Shown here: positions 1 to 7,957 of the stretch, piece by piece | How the letters are laid out: the number at the start of each line of letters is the position of its first letter | Numbering within the stretch: the first letter of the stretch is position 1 | From: CAZMCC01 sp964564695 | Lineage (GTDB): Bacteria > Planctomycetota > Phycisphaerae > Phycisphaerales > UBA1924 | Assembly (NCBI GenBank): GCA_964564695.1 | Contig: CAZMCC010000083.1 | Location: forward strand, 1 to 17,325 | Direction of reading: 5' to 3' | DNA length: 17,325 bases | Made by a program: the position numbers and the translations under genes | The notes under the pieces: model-generated | The model's input: the letters and a program-made list of their open reading frames with translations, nothing else | The model's database searches: none | Told to the model about the DNA's origin: nothing

Positions 1-256
1 CGGGGCGCGCCGCCTTGATCGCCTGCAGCCGGGCCACCAGGCGCGGTCCGCTCACCGCAGCGGCGCCGGCGGCCTTCTGGACCGCCGCGCTCGGTTGCGC
101 CACCGCCGCCCCGGGCGTCGGCGCCGGCGCAGCCGCCGCCTGAGCCTGGGACGGGCCGGTTTCCCCGCCCCCCAGCACGAAGGAGTCGATAACGAGAGCG
201 CCCACGGCAACACCCAGGATGCCAACGTACGGCTTGTGCTTGTTCTGAAGTCGCAT
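1..256 (-). CDS. Partial membrane-anchored Ala/Pro-rich protein in the PilP position of the operon
   Basis: An open frame of 85 codons runs from an ATG at 256 to the left edge without a stop, so only the N-terminus is visible. It starts MRLQNKHKPYVGIL, a short basic stretch followed by one hydrophobic segment at about residues 10-28. A low-complexity linker rich in Ala, Pro and Gln follows (about 30-66), then a more ordinary sequence ending RLVARLQAIKAARP. This is the layout of a bitopic inner-membrane protein with a flexible periplasmic linker. It lies 54 nt after the pilO-like gene on the same strand, where PilP (or GspC in type II systems) is usually encoded, but there is no sequence signature for PilP here. 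An in-frame GTG directly precedes the ATG, and an in-frame TGA at 269-271 limits any longer start. No Shine-Dalgarno sequence is visible. Function is inferred from position only. Confidence 0.7.
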   Translation of the reverse strand, partial: MRLQNKHKPYVGILGVAVGALVIDSFVLGGGETGPSQAQAAAAPAPTPGAAVAQPSAAVQKAAGAAAVSGPRLVARLQAIKAARP

Positions 257-310
257 CACAGGACAATGTCAAATACACCGTTGACACCGTCAAGCAATTC
301 GACGCCAATC

Positions 311-883
311 TCACGGCGCCCCTGCCGGTTCCGCGGCCGTGTACCACAGCAACTCGACGTCCACCGCCACCGGCTCGTCCGGATTCTCGGGCGTCGCCTT
401 TACGCGGACCGACGTGATCGCCGTATCCGGAAACGTCGTGTGCAGCGACCCGATAAGCCGTTCGCACGCCCGGAACGGACCGTGGCTCACCAGCCGCAGC
501 TGCAGCGAAGGGAACGGCCCCATCGTCGCCGTCTCCGCGGGGGTGAGGCGATCGACGGTCATCCCCGAAGTCTCCACCATCTGCGAGAGCTGCTCGAGCC
601 GCTCGTTGAGATGCGACCTCGGCACGAGGCTGACAAGCCGCCCGGCGAGCTGCCCCCGCAGCTCGCCCACGCGGGCTTCCGCGCCCTTGCGCGAGAGGTG
701 GGCCTGGTCGAGCGCCTCCCGCTCATCCGCGAGCTGCGTCGTCAGGGTCCGCACCTCGGCCCGCGCCGCCACGACCGGCCGGGCCTGGAAGTAGGCGAAC
801 CCGCCCACCGCCGCCACCATCAGCGCAATACCCGCCCCGTGAACGTGCTGCGGCGAAAGGCCCGCGAACATGGAGGTCGGCAT
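311..883 (-). CDS. pilO: PilO-like (GspM-like) inner-membrane assembly protein
   Basis: A 190-aa protein, near the usual PilO size. It has a short cytoplasmic N-terminus, one transmembrane segment at about residues 15-33 and a charged coiled-coil region at about 38-85 (AEVRTLTTQLADEREALDQ). A C-terminal alpha/beta region from about 100 contains the segment FPSLQLRLVSHGPF, as in the ferredoxin-like domain of PilO/GspM. PilO pairs with PilN in the periplasm to align the inner-membrane platform of type IV pili. The frame extends upstream to 916, but ATG 883 is preferred because it forms a TAATG overlap with the stop of the pilN-like gene, the coupling seen elsewhere in this operon. The family is weakly conserved, so the call rests on topology, size and gene order more than on motifs. 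Confidence 0.75.
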   Translation of the reverse strand: MPTSMFAGLSPQHVHGAGIALMVAAVGGFAYFQARPVVAARAEVRTLTTQLADEREALDQAHLSRKGAEARVGELRGQLAGRLVSLVPRSHLNERLEQLSQMVETSGMTVDRLTPAETATMGPFPSLQLRLVSHGPFRACERLIGSLHTTFPDTAITSVRVKATPENPDEPVAVDVELLWYTAAEPAGAP

Positions 884-1491
884 TACTGGTCCCCCCCGGC
901 GTCTTCGAGCGTGCACTCGATCGAGAAGGCCACCGCCGTGCCGTTCGTGATGTTCTGCGCCGTCGCGTCCGTCAGGCGCACCTGCGAGAACAGCCCGGTC
1001 CGCTCGACCGCGAGCGAGAAGGCCGTCGCCGACCGGTGATCACGGGCCAGCCCGCTCAGCTTCAGTTGGTACCGCGAGGGCAGCCCGGTCCGAGCCGTGC
1101 CCGGCTTCTGGGCTACCGAGTCGAAGGGCGAGAGGTCGAAATTCGACAGGGCCACCGCATCGCCGCGCACCGAGCCCAGGGTGCCGAGCAGCAGGCCCCA
1201 TTCCGGGCGCTGACGCACGTCGGGGACCGCCGCGATCTGGCGCGTCAGGTTGGCAAGCTCAGTCGACGCCCGCTTGAGTTCCGTCTGTGCGGCGGTCGTG
1301 TTCGCCTTGGCCAGGTTCAACTGCTTGCGGAGCGTGTCCGCCTCGGAGTTTCGCATCCCCGCGAGCACGCCCCACGTAGCGCCCAGCACCGCGATGCAGA
1401 CGCAGTGCACGAACAACCACGTCCGGATGGCCGTGCCCGTGCGGCGCGCACGCAGACGAGATTCCGGGATGAGGTTCGCGAGAACGGTCAT
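883..1491 (-). CDS. pilN: PilN-like inner-membrane assembly protein
   Basis: A 202-aa protein with a bitopic layout. The cytoplasmic N-terminus MTVLANLIPESRLRAR contains NLIP, matching the conserved N-L-L-P peptide of PilN that docks in the groove of PilM. A transmembrane segment at about residues 23-45 is followed by a coiled coil at about 50-90 (ADTLRKQLNLAKANTTAAQ) and a periplasmic alpha/beta domain from about 95. It starts inside an ATGA overlap with pilM and ends in a TAATG overlap with the pilO-like gene. The same frame is open upstream to 1995, but that extension is an Arg-rich shadow of pilM, so ATG 1491 is chosen. The predicted role is to link cytoplasmic PilM to periplasmic PilO. 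A GspL-type protein split from its cytoplasmic domain is the alternative reading for a type II-like system. Confidence 0.85.
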   Translation of the reverse strand: MTVLANLIPESRLRARRTGTAIRTWLFVHCVCIAVLGATWGVLAGMRNSEADTLRKQLNLAKANTTAAQTELKRASTELANLTRQIAAVPDVRQRPEWGLLLGTLGSVRGDAVALSNFDLSPFDSVAQKPGTARTGLPSRYQLKLSGLARDHRSATAFSLAVERTGLFSQVRLTDATAQNITNGTAVAFSIECTLEDAGGDQ

Positions 1492-2564
1492 GCGGCGCCT
1501 CGCAGTGGGCGCATCGCCAGCCCCAGCGTCGCGGCGAACTCGGTGCCCAGCAGCGTGGGATCCTGGAACGAGCCGATGTCCACGGCGTCGCCCGGGGCAA
1601 AGCGCCGAGCCGCGAAGCCCGGGCGCTCCAGCCGCTCGACCAGCCCGGGAAGCGAGCCGAACTCGCCCGTCACCGAAACCGACGTCGCCGCGCGATCGGG
1701 ATACCGACGCGCGATGTACGCGCACGAAACCCCGAATTGCGACGCAATGTCCTCCACATGCGCAGCGATGCTCCCGGCGAGCTCCCGCTCGATCTCGCGC
1801 CGCGACGGCGCGGCCGCATCGATATTCACGGCCGCGTGCCGCAGGATGAGCGGCACGACCGACGCCGCGTCGACCCGGAGCTTTGCGGCCGCCGCGGTGG
1901 CGAGCGTCCGCCCGTCGACGCCGTCGAGCGTGCGCTGGAAGGTCAGGACCCCGTCGACCACGAACAGCAGCGTGGTGTGATTCCACCCCAGGCACAGGAT
2001 GGCCTCGATGCGCCCCGCGCCGGCCATGCTCTTCTCGCAGGCGCGGTGCAGCGACAGCGCCCGAACGTCCAGCACCTGCACCCGCAGCCCCACCCGCTCA
2101 AACGGGTCGATGAGCTCGAGCGCCGATTGCTCCGTGCACCCCGCCACCATGTACTCGATCGTCCCGTTGCTGCGACCGGCCGTGGGCACTTCCCAGTACG
2201 CCACCTGCAGCGTCGGCGCGTCGACCTTGTGCACGCGACCAAGCTCGGCCGCGGCCAGCACGCCGATCGGCGCCCCCGACGTGCGGGGCGGCAACTCGAT
2301 CACCGACGTGATCGTCCGATCCGCCGGCACCGAGAGCACCACGTCCGTCCCCTCGAACCCGCGACGCTGCAGCACGCCGCACAGCCGTTCGTGCTCCGCA
2401 TCCGTCGGCGGCGTCCACGCGCCGTCGAGCGGCGCGCCGTCGCGCGGCAGCACAATCGCCGTGTGAAGTCGCCACGCGCTGCGCCGGCGCACCAGCTGCA
2501 CGGCCCGGATGGCCCGCGTCGTGATGTCGACGCCGATGGGGGAGTAGCTGCGCCGCCCGATCAT
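1488..2564 (-). CDS. pilM: PilM-like actin-fold ATPase
   Basis: A 358-aa protein of the FtsA/PilM actin-like fold. The phosphate-1 motif is at residues 10-24 (IGVDITTRAIRAVQL). A second phosphate-type strand pair is near 190-205 (CLGWNHTTLLFVVDG), and an adenosine-type motif, VTGEFGSLPGLVERL, is at 298-312. PilM is a cytoplasmic, membrane-peripheral protein that binds the PilN N-terminus and connects the motor side to the periplasmic alignment complex. ATG 2564 overlaps the TAA of pilC (TAATG) and the TGA at 1488-1490 overlaps the pilN start (ATGA). The frame is open further upstream to 3500, but that is a shadow of pilC. Several motif residues differ from textbook PilM (for example VDITT instead of iDiGs), so ATP binding is likely but not certain. 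Confidence 0.88.
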   Translation of the reverse strand: MIGRRSYSPIGVDITTRAIRAVQLVRRRSAWRLHTAIVLPRDGAPLDGAWTPPTDAEHERLCGVLQRRGFEGTDVVLSVPADRTITSVIELPPRTSGAPIGVLAAAELGRVHKVDAPTLQVAYWEVPTAGRSNGTIEYMVAGCTEQSALELIDPFERVGLRVQVLDVRALSLHRACEKSMAGAGRIEAILCLGWNHTTLLFVVDGVLTFQRTLDGVDGRTLATAAAAKLRVDAASVVPLILRHAAVNIDAAAPSRREIERELAGSIAAHVEDIASQFGVSCAYIARRYPDRAATSVSVTGEFGSLPGLVERLERPGFAARRFAPGDAVDIGSFQDPTLLGTEFAATLGLAMRPLRGAA

Positions 2565-3802
2565 TAGGCAGCCCCCCCGCCTGGGCCGTTGAGCGAGGTG
2601 AGGTCGAACAGCGGCAGGAACATGCTCACCGCGATAAACCCGATGATCAGGCCCAGCAGGGTCAGGATCACCGGCTCGATGATGCTCATCACCGACTTGA
2701 CGACCACGTCGTTGTCCTCTTCGAGAAACGCCGCGACCTGCACGAGCACGCTGCCGATGTCGCCCGACCGCTCGCCGCTGCTGATGGCCTCGCAGATGGA
2801 GGGAACGACCAGCCCAGAGCGTGCGAGCACCTCCGCCAGGCTCTCGCCGCGCGACACCGCGTTCTCCGCGGTCTCCAGCAGGCCGACGTAACACGCGTTC
2901 GACGTGCCGCGCTTCACGAGCTGGATCGCCTCGATCATCGGGATCTTCGCCCCCAGCAGCACGCCCAGGATCCGCGCGATGCGGGCCGTGGCGAAGCTGC
3001 GGATCATCGGCCCGACCTTCGGAGCGTTCACCATCGCGCGGTCGATGTGCGCTCGGGCCGCCGGCGTCTTCAGGCTCCAGGCCGCGAACGTCACGCTCCC
3101 GCCCACGCCGGCGATCACGGCCCACCAATACGACTTGACGAACGTCGCGAACCCGATCAGCGCCTTGGTCGTCGGCGGCAGCGGCGCCTGCAGCGTCTCG
3201 AACAGGCCCTGGAACTGCGGCAGCACGAAGAACAGCGTGATCACCAGCACGCCCATCGACACCCCGATCAGCACCGTCGGGTAGATCATCGCCCCGATGA
3301 GCGACCGGCGAACGTGGAACTGCTGACGCGTGAGCTGCGCGAGCCCCAGGAGCATCACTTCCATCCGCCCGCCCGATTCGCCCGCCGCAATCATGCTCTG
3401 CACCACCGGGTCGAAGTGGTCGGAATTGGCCTCCATCGCGGCCGCGAGCGTCGAGCCTTCCTCCACGCGTCGACGCAGGTCCTCGATGACGCTGCGCCAC
3501 GGGCTGACCGGCGTCTGCCGCTCGATCGCCTCGAGCGCCTGCACCACCGGCGTGTGCGTCGCGACCAGGATCGAAAGCTGCCGGAAGAACGCCACAAGGT
3601 CCTTCGCCTTCGGCTTGCGCCGGCTCGATTTACCGCCATTCCCCGCGATCGGTCCCGACGACGATCCGCTCCGCTCCTGCACCTTCGTCGCCACTACGCC
3701 CTGACGCCGCAGCTGCTCGGGCGCATCGGTCACCGTCCCGACGTCGAGGCACCCCGACACCGGCTTGCCGGCGAGATCGAAGCCTTCATAGGCGACTTTC
3801 AT
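2564..3802 (-). CDS. pilC: PilC/GspF-family inner-membrane platform protein
   Basis: A 412-aa protein, the normal length for the T2SSF/PilC family. Two tandem GspF domains are seen at about residues 68-195 and 270-398. Each carries the family signature: GESGG at 141-145 in the first and GERSG at 343-347 in the second. Three hydrophobic segments lie at about 167-195, 222-243 and 371-397, the classic topology. The N-terminal 45 residues (MKVAYEGFDLAGKPVSG) match the usual small N-terminal domain of PilC, followed by a basic Ser/Gly linker at 46-67. The protein forms the membrane platform that is turned or pushed by the PilB ATPase to extrude pilins. It starts in an ATGA overlap with pilB and stops in a TAATG overlap with pilM. 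The pilM/N/O neighbours favour a pilus assignment over a pure secretion system. Confidence 0.95.
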   Translation of the reverse strand: MKVAYEGFDLAGKPVSGCLDVGTVTDAPEQLRRQGVVATKVQERSGSSSGPIAGNGGKSSRRKPKAKDLVAFFRQLSILVATHTPVVQALEAIERQTPVSPWRSVIEDLRRRVEEGSTLAAAMEANSDHFDPVVQSMIAAGESGGRMEVMLLGLAQLTRQQFHVRRSLIGAMIYPTVLIGVSMGVLVITLFFVLPQFQGLFETLQAPLPPTTKALIGFATFVKSYWWAVIAGVGGSVTFAAWSLKTPAARAHIDRAMVNAPKVGPMIRSFATARIARILGVLLGAKIPMIEAIQLVKRGTSNACYVGLLETAENAVSRGESLAEVLARSGLVVPSICEAISSGERSGDIGSVLVQVAAFLEEDNDVVVKSVMSIIEPVILTLLGLIIGFIAVSMFLPLFDLTSLNGPGGGAA

Positions 3803-5556
3803 GCGGCCACCTTGCCCGTCGTGTCAATCGGCTTGTGCGCGACGTCGTCCTCGTCGTCCAGGTGGGTCACGCGCAGAACCTCTTCAAGGCTGCTCTTGCC
3901 GTCGACCGCCAGCGCCACGCCCTCCTGACGCAGCGTCAGCATCCCCTGCTGACGCAGCCGCGCACGGATGTCGTGCGTCGGCGCCGCGTTGTGAATCAGC
4001 CGGCGCAGCTCCGGCGTCACGGCCATGATCTCATAAATCCCCAGCCGCCCCTTGAAGCCCGTGTCGTGGCACTGCTGGCACCCCAGGCCCTTCTGGAACG
4101 GACGCCCCGCCATGTCCTTCAGCCCCGCGTCGTGCAGCACGTGCTCGGCCGGGAAATACTTCGTGATGCACGCCGGGCACAGCTTGCGGGTCAGCCGCTG
4201 CGCCACCACGCCGTTGAGCGCGCTCGACATCAGGTACGGCTCAATCCCCATGTCCGTCAGACGCGCCACCGCGCCCGGCGCGTCGTTCGTGTGCAGCGTC
4301 GCGAGCACGAGGTGGCCCGTGAGCGCGGCCTGCACGGCCACGCGGGCCGTCTCGTCGTCGCGGATCTCGCCGATCATGATGATGTCGGGGTCCTGCCGCA
4401 GGATCGACCGCAACGTCCGCGCGAACGAAAGCCCGATCGCGTCGTGCACCTGCACCTGATTGATCAGGTCCAGCTGGTACTCGACCGGGTCCTCGACCGT
4501 CACGATGTTCACTTCCGGGTCGCGCAGCAGGTCGAGCGCCGAATACAGCGTCGTCGTCTTGCCCGACCCCGTGGGCCCCGTCACGAGCACCAGCCCGTGC
4601 GGGCGCTCCAGGATCTCCATGAGCGTCCCGAGCGAGTCGGGCCGGAACCCCAGGTCGCTGAGCCGCACGCTCAGGTTCGACTTGTCGAGCACGCGAACCA
4701 CGATCTTCTCGCCCAGCAGCGTCGGCAGGCTCGACACGCGCAGGTCGATGTCGCGCCCCTCCGCCACGATCCGCACGCGACCCTCCTGGGGCATGCGCTT
4801 CTCGGCGATGTCCATCTTCCCGATGATCTTGATGCGCGACACGATCGCCGCGTGCATCCCCGGCGGCGGCCGCATCAGGTCGCGCAGCGCCCCGTCGACG
4901 CGGTAGCGGACCCGCGTCCCCCGCTTGTCGGGCTCGATGTGCACGTCCGACGCCTTGTCGCGCACCGCGGTCAAGAGCGCCACGTTCACGAGGTTGACGA
5001 TCGGGCTCCCCGAGACCAGCCGGTCCAGGTCCGGCGTCGGCTCGTCCTCGACCGACTCGCTCTCCACGATCGCCACGTCCGACTGGCTCAGCGTGCTCAG
5101 GAACGCGTCGACGTCCACGTCGCCCGACGCGTACTTCCTGATGAACTCGAGGATGTTCGCCTCGAGCGCGAAGATCGGCCGGATCCGGCACCCCGTCAGG
5201 TGACGCAGCCGGTCGATCGTCGGCAGCGACTGCGGCTCGGCCATCGCCACCGTCAGCGTGTCCCGCACCTTGAACATCGGCAGCGACTTCAGCCGCTCGG
5301 CCTCCTGGGCCCCGATCAGCTTGAGCAGCGGCGGGTCCACCAGGCCGTGGCGAAGCTGGCACCCCGGCACGCCGAGGCAGCTCGACAGCGTCCGCGACAG
5401 CACGCCCGACGAGATCACGCCCGCCTCAACGAGCAGCTCGCCCAGGAACCGGCTGGTCCGCTTCTGCGTGTCCAGCGCGTTCTTCAGCTGCTCCTCGGAG
5501 ATGTGCCCGAGACGAAACAGCTCTTCGCCGAGTTTCTTGTTCCCCTCAGGAGGCAT
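3799..5556 (-). CDS. pilB: PilB/GspE-family assembly ATPase with N-terminal MshEN-like domain
   Basis: A 585-aa hexameric motor ATPase powering pilin assembly. The Walker A box is GPTGSGKTT at 327-335, the Asp box is around VEDPVEY at 354-360, Walker B is in DIIMIGEIRD at 391-400 and the His box is HLVLATLHTND at 415-425. A zinc tetracysteine site is formed by C460, C463, C493 and C496. The N-terminus (residues 8-60) contains two back-to-back 24-residue motifs of the MshEN type: K8-L-G, G17-x-I19, L24, L28, Q31, then L38-G39, G46-V-I48, L53, L57, C60. In Vibrio MshE this repeat binds cyclic di-GMP. Here the leading Arg is Lys and the last Gln is Cys, so binding is plausible but not assured. 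The start ATG overlaps the STAS-gene stop (TGATG), with GGAG 9 nt before it. The gene could equally be named gspE. Confidence 0.95.
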   Translation of the reverse strand: MPPEGNKKLGEELFRLGHISEEQLKNALDTQKRTSRFLGELLVEAGVISSGVLSRTLSSCLGVPGCQLRHGLVDPPLLKLIGAQEAERLKSLPMFKVRDTLTVAMAEPQSLPTIDRLRHLTGCRIRPIFALEANILEFIRKYASGDVDVDAFLSTLSQSDVAIVESESVEDEPTPDLDRLVSGSPIVNLVNVALLTAVRDKASDVHIEPDKRGTRVRYRVDGALRDLMRPPPGMHAAIVSRIKIIGKMDIAEKRMPQEGRVRIVAEGRDIDLRVSSLPTLLGEKIVVRVLDKSNLSVRLSDLGFRPDSLGTLMEILERPHGLVLVTGPTGSGKTTTLYSALDLLRDPEVNIVTVEDPVEYQLDLINQVQVHDAIGLSFARTLRSILRQDPDIIMIGEIRDDETARVAVQAALTGHLVLATLHTNDAPGAVARLTDMGIEPYLMSSALNGVVAQRLTRKLCPACITKYFPAEHVLHDAGLKDMAGRPFQKGLGCQQCHDTGFKGRLGIYEIMAVTPELRRLIHNAAPTHDIRARLRQQGMLTLRQEGVALAVDGKSSLEEVLRVTHLDDEDDVAHKPIDTTGKVAA

Positions 5557-5891
5557 CAGATGAAGCTCCGCACCGCGCTGTTCACGTCGTCAAAGAACTC
5601 AAAGAACCCGGCCAGATCCGTCAGCTCCAGGATCTCTCGCACCGTCTCCCGAACCCCGCACAGCTTCAGGGCCGCCCCGCTCTCGTTCAGCCGCTCCGTC
5701 ACTTCCAGGAACACCTCGAGCCCGCGGCTGTCCAGGAACGGCACCGCCGTCACGTCCAGCACGATCCGCCCCAGCGACCGGTCGATCACCTGCATCGCGA
5801 TCGACCGCAGCTGGTCCGCGTCCGTGAGCGACACCGGTCCCCCGGGGACCAGCACCGTGACCGCGCCCTGCTGGTGCTCGTTGATCTGCAC
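5556..5891 (-). CDS. STAS-domain protein (anti-sigma-factor-antagonist family)
   Basis: A 111-aa protein that is a single STAS domain. It shows the beta-strand pattern of SpoIIAA/RsbV proteins and the loop FLDSRGLEVFLEV around residues 52-64, where S55 is the position phosphorylated in that family. STAS proteins of this size normally toggle between free and kinase-bound states and release a partner, often a sigma factor, when dephosphorylated. No RsbW-like Ser/Thr kinase is encoded next to it. The neighbour is a His kinase, and the stop is fused to the pilB start (TGATG), suggesting a job in controlling pilus or secretion assembly. The start is GTG at 5891, supported by AAGGGG 8 nt upstream. 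That site overlaps the stop of the kinase gene, which ends 13 nt before. Confidence 0.92.
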   Translation of the reverse strand: MQINEHQQGAVTVLVPGGPVSLTDADQLRSIAMQVIDRSLGRIVLDVTAVPFLDSRGLEVFLEVTERLNESGAALKLCGVRETVREILELTDLAGFFEFFDDVNSAVRSFI

Positions 5892-5899
5892 GCGAGAAA

Positions 5900-5905
5900 C
5901 CCCTT
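5900..5905 (-). promoter_or_regulatory. Ribosome binding site of the STAS gene
   Basis: On the minus strand AAGGGG is followed by 8 nt and a GTG. It overlaps the TAA of the upstream kinase gene, so it fixes the GTG start at 5891 and suggests the two genes are translated from one message. Confidence 0.7.
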
Positions 5906-7755
5906 TACGCCGCGAGCGACATCGGCGTGACCGCCGGGAGCGTGAACGTGAACGTCGACCCCTTGTTCAGCCGCGACGTGGCCGTGATGTCCCCGCCGTG
6001 CAGCCGCGCCACCTGGCGCGACAGCGTCAGCCCTAGCCCCGTCCCCGAGATCTGCTCAAGCCGCGGGTCCTTGGCCCGGTAGAACTTCTCGAACACCAGC
6101 TCGAGCTCCGCGTCGCTGATCCCGATCCCCGTGTCCGCCACGCTGATCGACAGCTTCCCGTCCGCCTCCTCGACCGCCACCGTCACCTCGCCGCCCGGCG
6201 GCGTGTATTTCAGCGCGTTGCCCAGCAGGTTCCCCAGCGCGATCACGATCTTGTCCCGGTCGCCCTTGATCACCGGGAACTTCGGCGGCAGCTCGAACCG
6301 CAGCGTCAGCTGACGCTCCGTCGCCTGCATCCGGAAGTCCGCCTCGAGCTGGCTGAACAGCATCTCGCACCGCACGTCGTCGGTGTTCAGCCGCAGCGAC
6401 CCCGCCTCCAGCTCCGACACGCTCAGCATGTCGCCCACGATCCGCTCCAGCCGGCGGACCTCTTCATTGATCACGTTCAGGCACCGCGACCGCTCCAGCA
6501 CGTCCTGGTCGCCGCGCTCCTGCATCGATTCCACGTACAGCCGGATGTTCGTCAAGGGCGTCCGCAGCTCGTGCGTCGCCTGCGCCACAAACCCGTTCCG
6601 CGACTTGTCCGCGATCCGCTGCTGCGTCACGTCCTCCACCAGCACCAGCGCCGTCGCCGCGTCCACCCCGCGCATCGGCCGGATCGACAGGCGAAGCACC
6701 GTGTCCCCGCCCTGCTGCGGCTCCACCTCGATCGTCGAACGGATCCGCAGCGTCCGGTTCGCCACGCCCTGCAGCGCGTCGGTCACCCGCTGGTACGGCA
6801 TCACGCTCATCGCGTCCGCCCCACGCAGCTTCTCCCGCGTCGTCCGCAGGAACACCGCCGCCGCCCCGTTGCAGTACCGGACCTTCATCTGGTCGTCCAC
6901 CACGAGCAGCCCGTGCCACATCGCGTCGCACGCATCGGCCGCATTATCGTCCGTCCGGCGCGGCGCCCCCTCGGGTGACCCCACCCGCTCGTCGGTGAGC
7001 TGCTGCTGCAGCGACTCGCGCTCACGCAGCAGCTGGTTCCACGCCACCGCCGCCTCGCCGAAGTTCTCGCTGACCTCGAGCACTTCCCGCGAGTTCTCCC
7101 CCGCGTTCAGGCACCGCAGCGCATCGGAGACCGCCCCAAGCGCCCGCATCCGCACCCGCACGAGGTGATACACGCCCAGGAACGCGCTCATCGCCAGCAC
7201 GCCCACCGCCGCCGCCCCCACCTGAACGTCCCACTGCGCCCACGTCGGATACGTCAGCGGAACTCGCACACGCAGCGCGGCCGTGCGCTGCGGATCAACC
7301 GTCAGCTTGGCTTCCGAGGTCACGTCCCCCGGCCCCGCCGCCCCAGGCGCCACGCTCGCCGCCGCCCACGCCGGCATCGCGCCCTGCGGCCACGGATCCG
7401 GGATCGCCGTCATCGTCACGCGATCCTTATCCGCCGCCGCCAGCACGCCCCCGCCCGGCAGAACCACCTCGCACTCGGCCGCCTGCACCAGGCTGCCGTA
7501 CTGCGCCACCAGGCTCCGAACACCCGGAAGATCGCCCGCGGCCAGCGCCTTCTCCACGCACTGCGCCAGCAGCTCGGCCGCCAGCTCCGTCCGCAGCCGC
7601 CGCTCGTCCAGCAGCGTCCGCCGGTGCGTGTGCGCAGTCCACCACCACGAGCCGGCCACGGCCGCCAAAAGGATCAGCGACCCGCCCACGCCCAGCGTGG
7701 CAACCAGGGATTCACCCCGGGCAAGAAAGTGCTTTCCAAACTTTGGACGCTTCAT
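5905..7755 (-). CDS. Membrane sensor histidine kinase with PAS domain
   Basis: A 616-aa kinase (numbering from the ATG at 7755). One transmembrane segment lies at about 16-39, followed by an extracytoplasmic region of about 135 residues and a second transmembrane segment at about 177-199. A HAMP-like/helical linker leads to a PAS-like domain at about 274-379 (GLLVVDDQMKVRYCNGAAAVF). The HisKA dimerisation box contains ATHELRTPLTNIR with H395. The HATPase_c domain has the N-box NLLGNALKYTP (N513), the G1 box DTGIG (541-545) and the G2 box GTGLGL (571-576). All catalytic motifs are intact. The protein would autophosphorylate on H395 and pass phosphate to a receiver, and the obvious candidate is the divergently encoded receiver at 7958. 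The frame also opens at an ATG at 7818, adding 21 residues, but those lack a signal and neither start has a convincing ribosome site. Confidence 0.93.
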   Translation of the reverse strand: MKRPKFGKHFLARGESLVATLGVGGSLILLAAVAGSWWWTAHTHRRTLLDERRLRTELAAELLAQCVEKALAAGDLPGVRSLVAQYGSLVQAAECEVVLPGGGVLAAADKDRVTMTAIPDPWPQGAMPAWAAASVAPGAAGPGDVTSEAKLTVDPQRTAALRVRVPLTYPTWAQWDVQVGAAAVGVLAMSAFLGVYHLVRVRMRALGAVSDALRCLNAGENSREVLEVSENFGEAAVAWNQLLRERESLQQQLTDERVGSPEGAPRRTDDNAADACDAMWHGLLVVDDQMKVRYCNGAAAVFLRTTREKLRGADAMSVMPYQRVTDALQGVANRTLRIRSTIEVEPQQGGDTVLRLSIRPMRGVDAATALVLVEDVTQQRIADKSRNGFVAQATHELRTPLTNIRLYVESMQERGDQDVLERSRCLNVINEEVRRLERIVGDMLSVSELEAGSLRLNTDDVRCEMLFSQLEADFRMQATERQLTLRFELPPKFPVIKGDRDKIVIALGNLLGNALKYTPPGGEVTVAVEEADGKLSISVADTGIGISDAELELVFEKFYRAKDPRLEQISGTGLGLTLSRQVARLHGGDITATSRLNKGSTFTFTLPAVTPMSLAA

Positions 7756-7957
7756 CGTGTGCTCACAGACGATCGTGCTATCGCTTCTGTGGAGATCGGT
7801 TGAGACCGGGATGCGCATGAGGGAAAGCCGCCCGACCGCGCACTCGGCGTGCGAACTCGGAGTCCCCCGATCACATTCCCACGCCCGGGATTAAGTCGAC
7901 CCCCGCTTTCGCCGATACCTGATGCGACCGTCTCCCGTTATCCGCCAAGGACGATTC
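7756..7957. promoter_or_regulatory. Divergent intergenic region between kinase operon and receiver/HD-GYP operon
   Basis: These 202 bp separate two divergently transcribed units and must contain both promoters, unless the longer kinase start at 7818 is used. The only candidate -10 I can point to is GATACCT at 7914-7920 on the plus strand, with a weak TTAAGT at 7891-7896 as -35 and 17 nt spacing. This is poor support. No clear operator palindrome or small gene was seen. Confidence 0.4.
7947..7951 (+). promoter_or_regulatory. Ribosome binding site of the receiver gene
   Basis: AAGGA lies 6 nt before the ATG at 7958. This decides the start in favour of 7958 over the in-frame ATG at 7922, which has no such site and would add 12 residues upstream of the first receiver strand. 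Confidence 0.75.

Noticed and set aside
3835..6036. A 733-residue open frame on the plus strand opposite pilB and the STAS gene
   Set aside because: It is dominated by Arg, His and Pro, has no domain, and mirrors codon positions of strongly conserved minus-strand genes. High GC at third positions keeps antisense frames open.
7022..7894. Several short plus- and minus-strand frames inside the kinase gene and its upstream region
   Set aside because: All are Arg/His/Pro- or Gly-rich shadows without motifs or ribosome sites.
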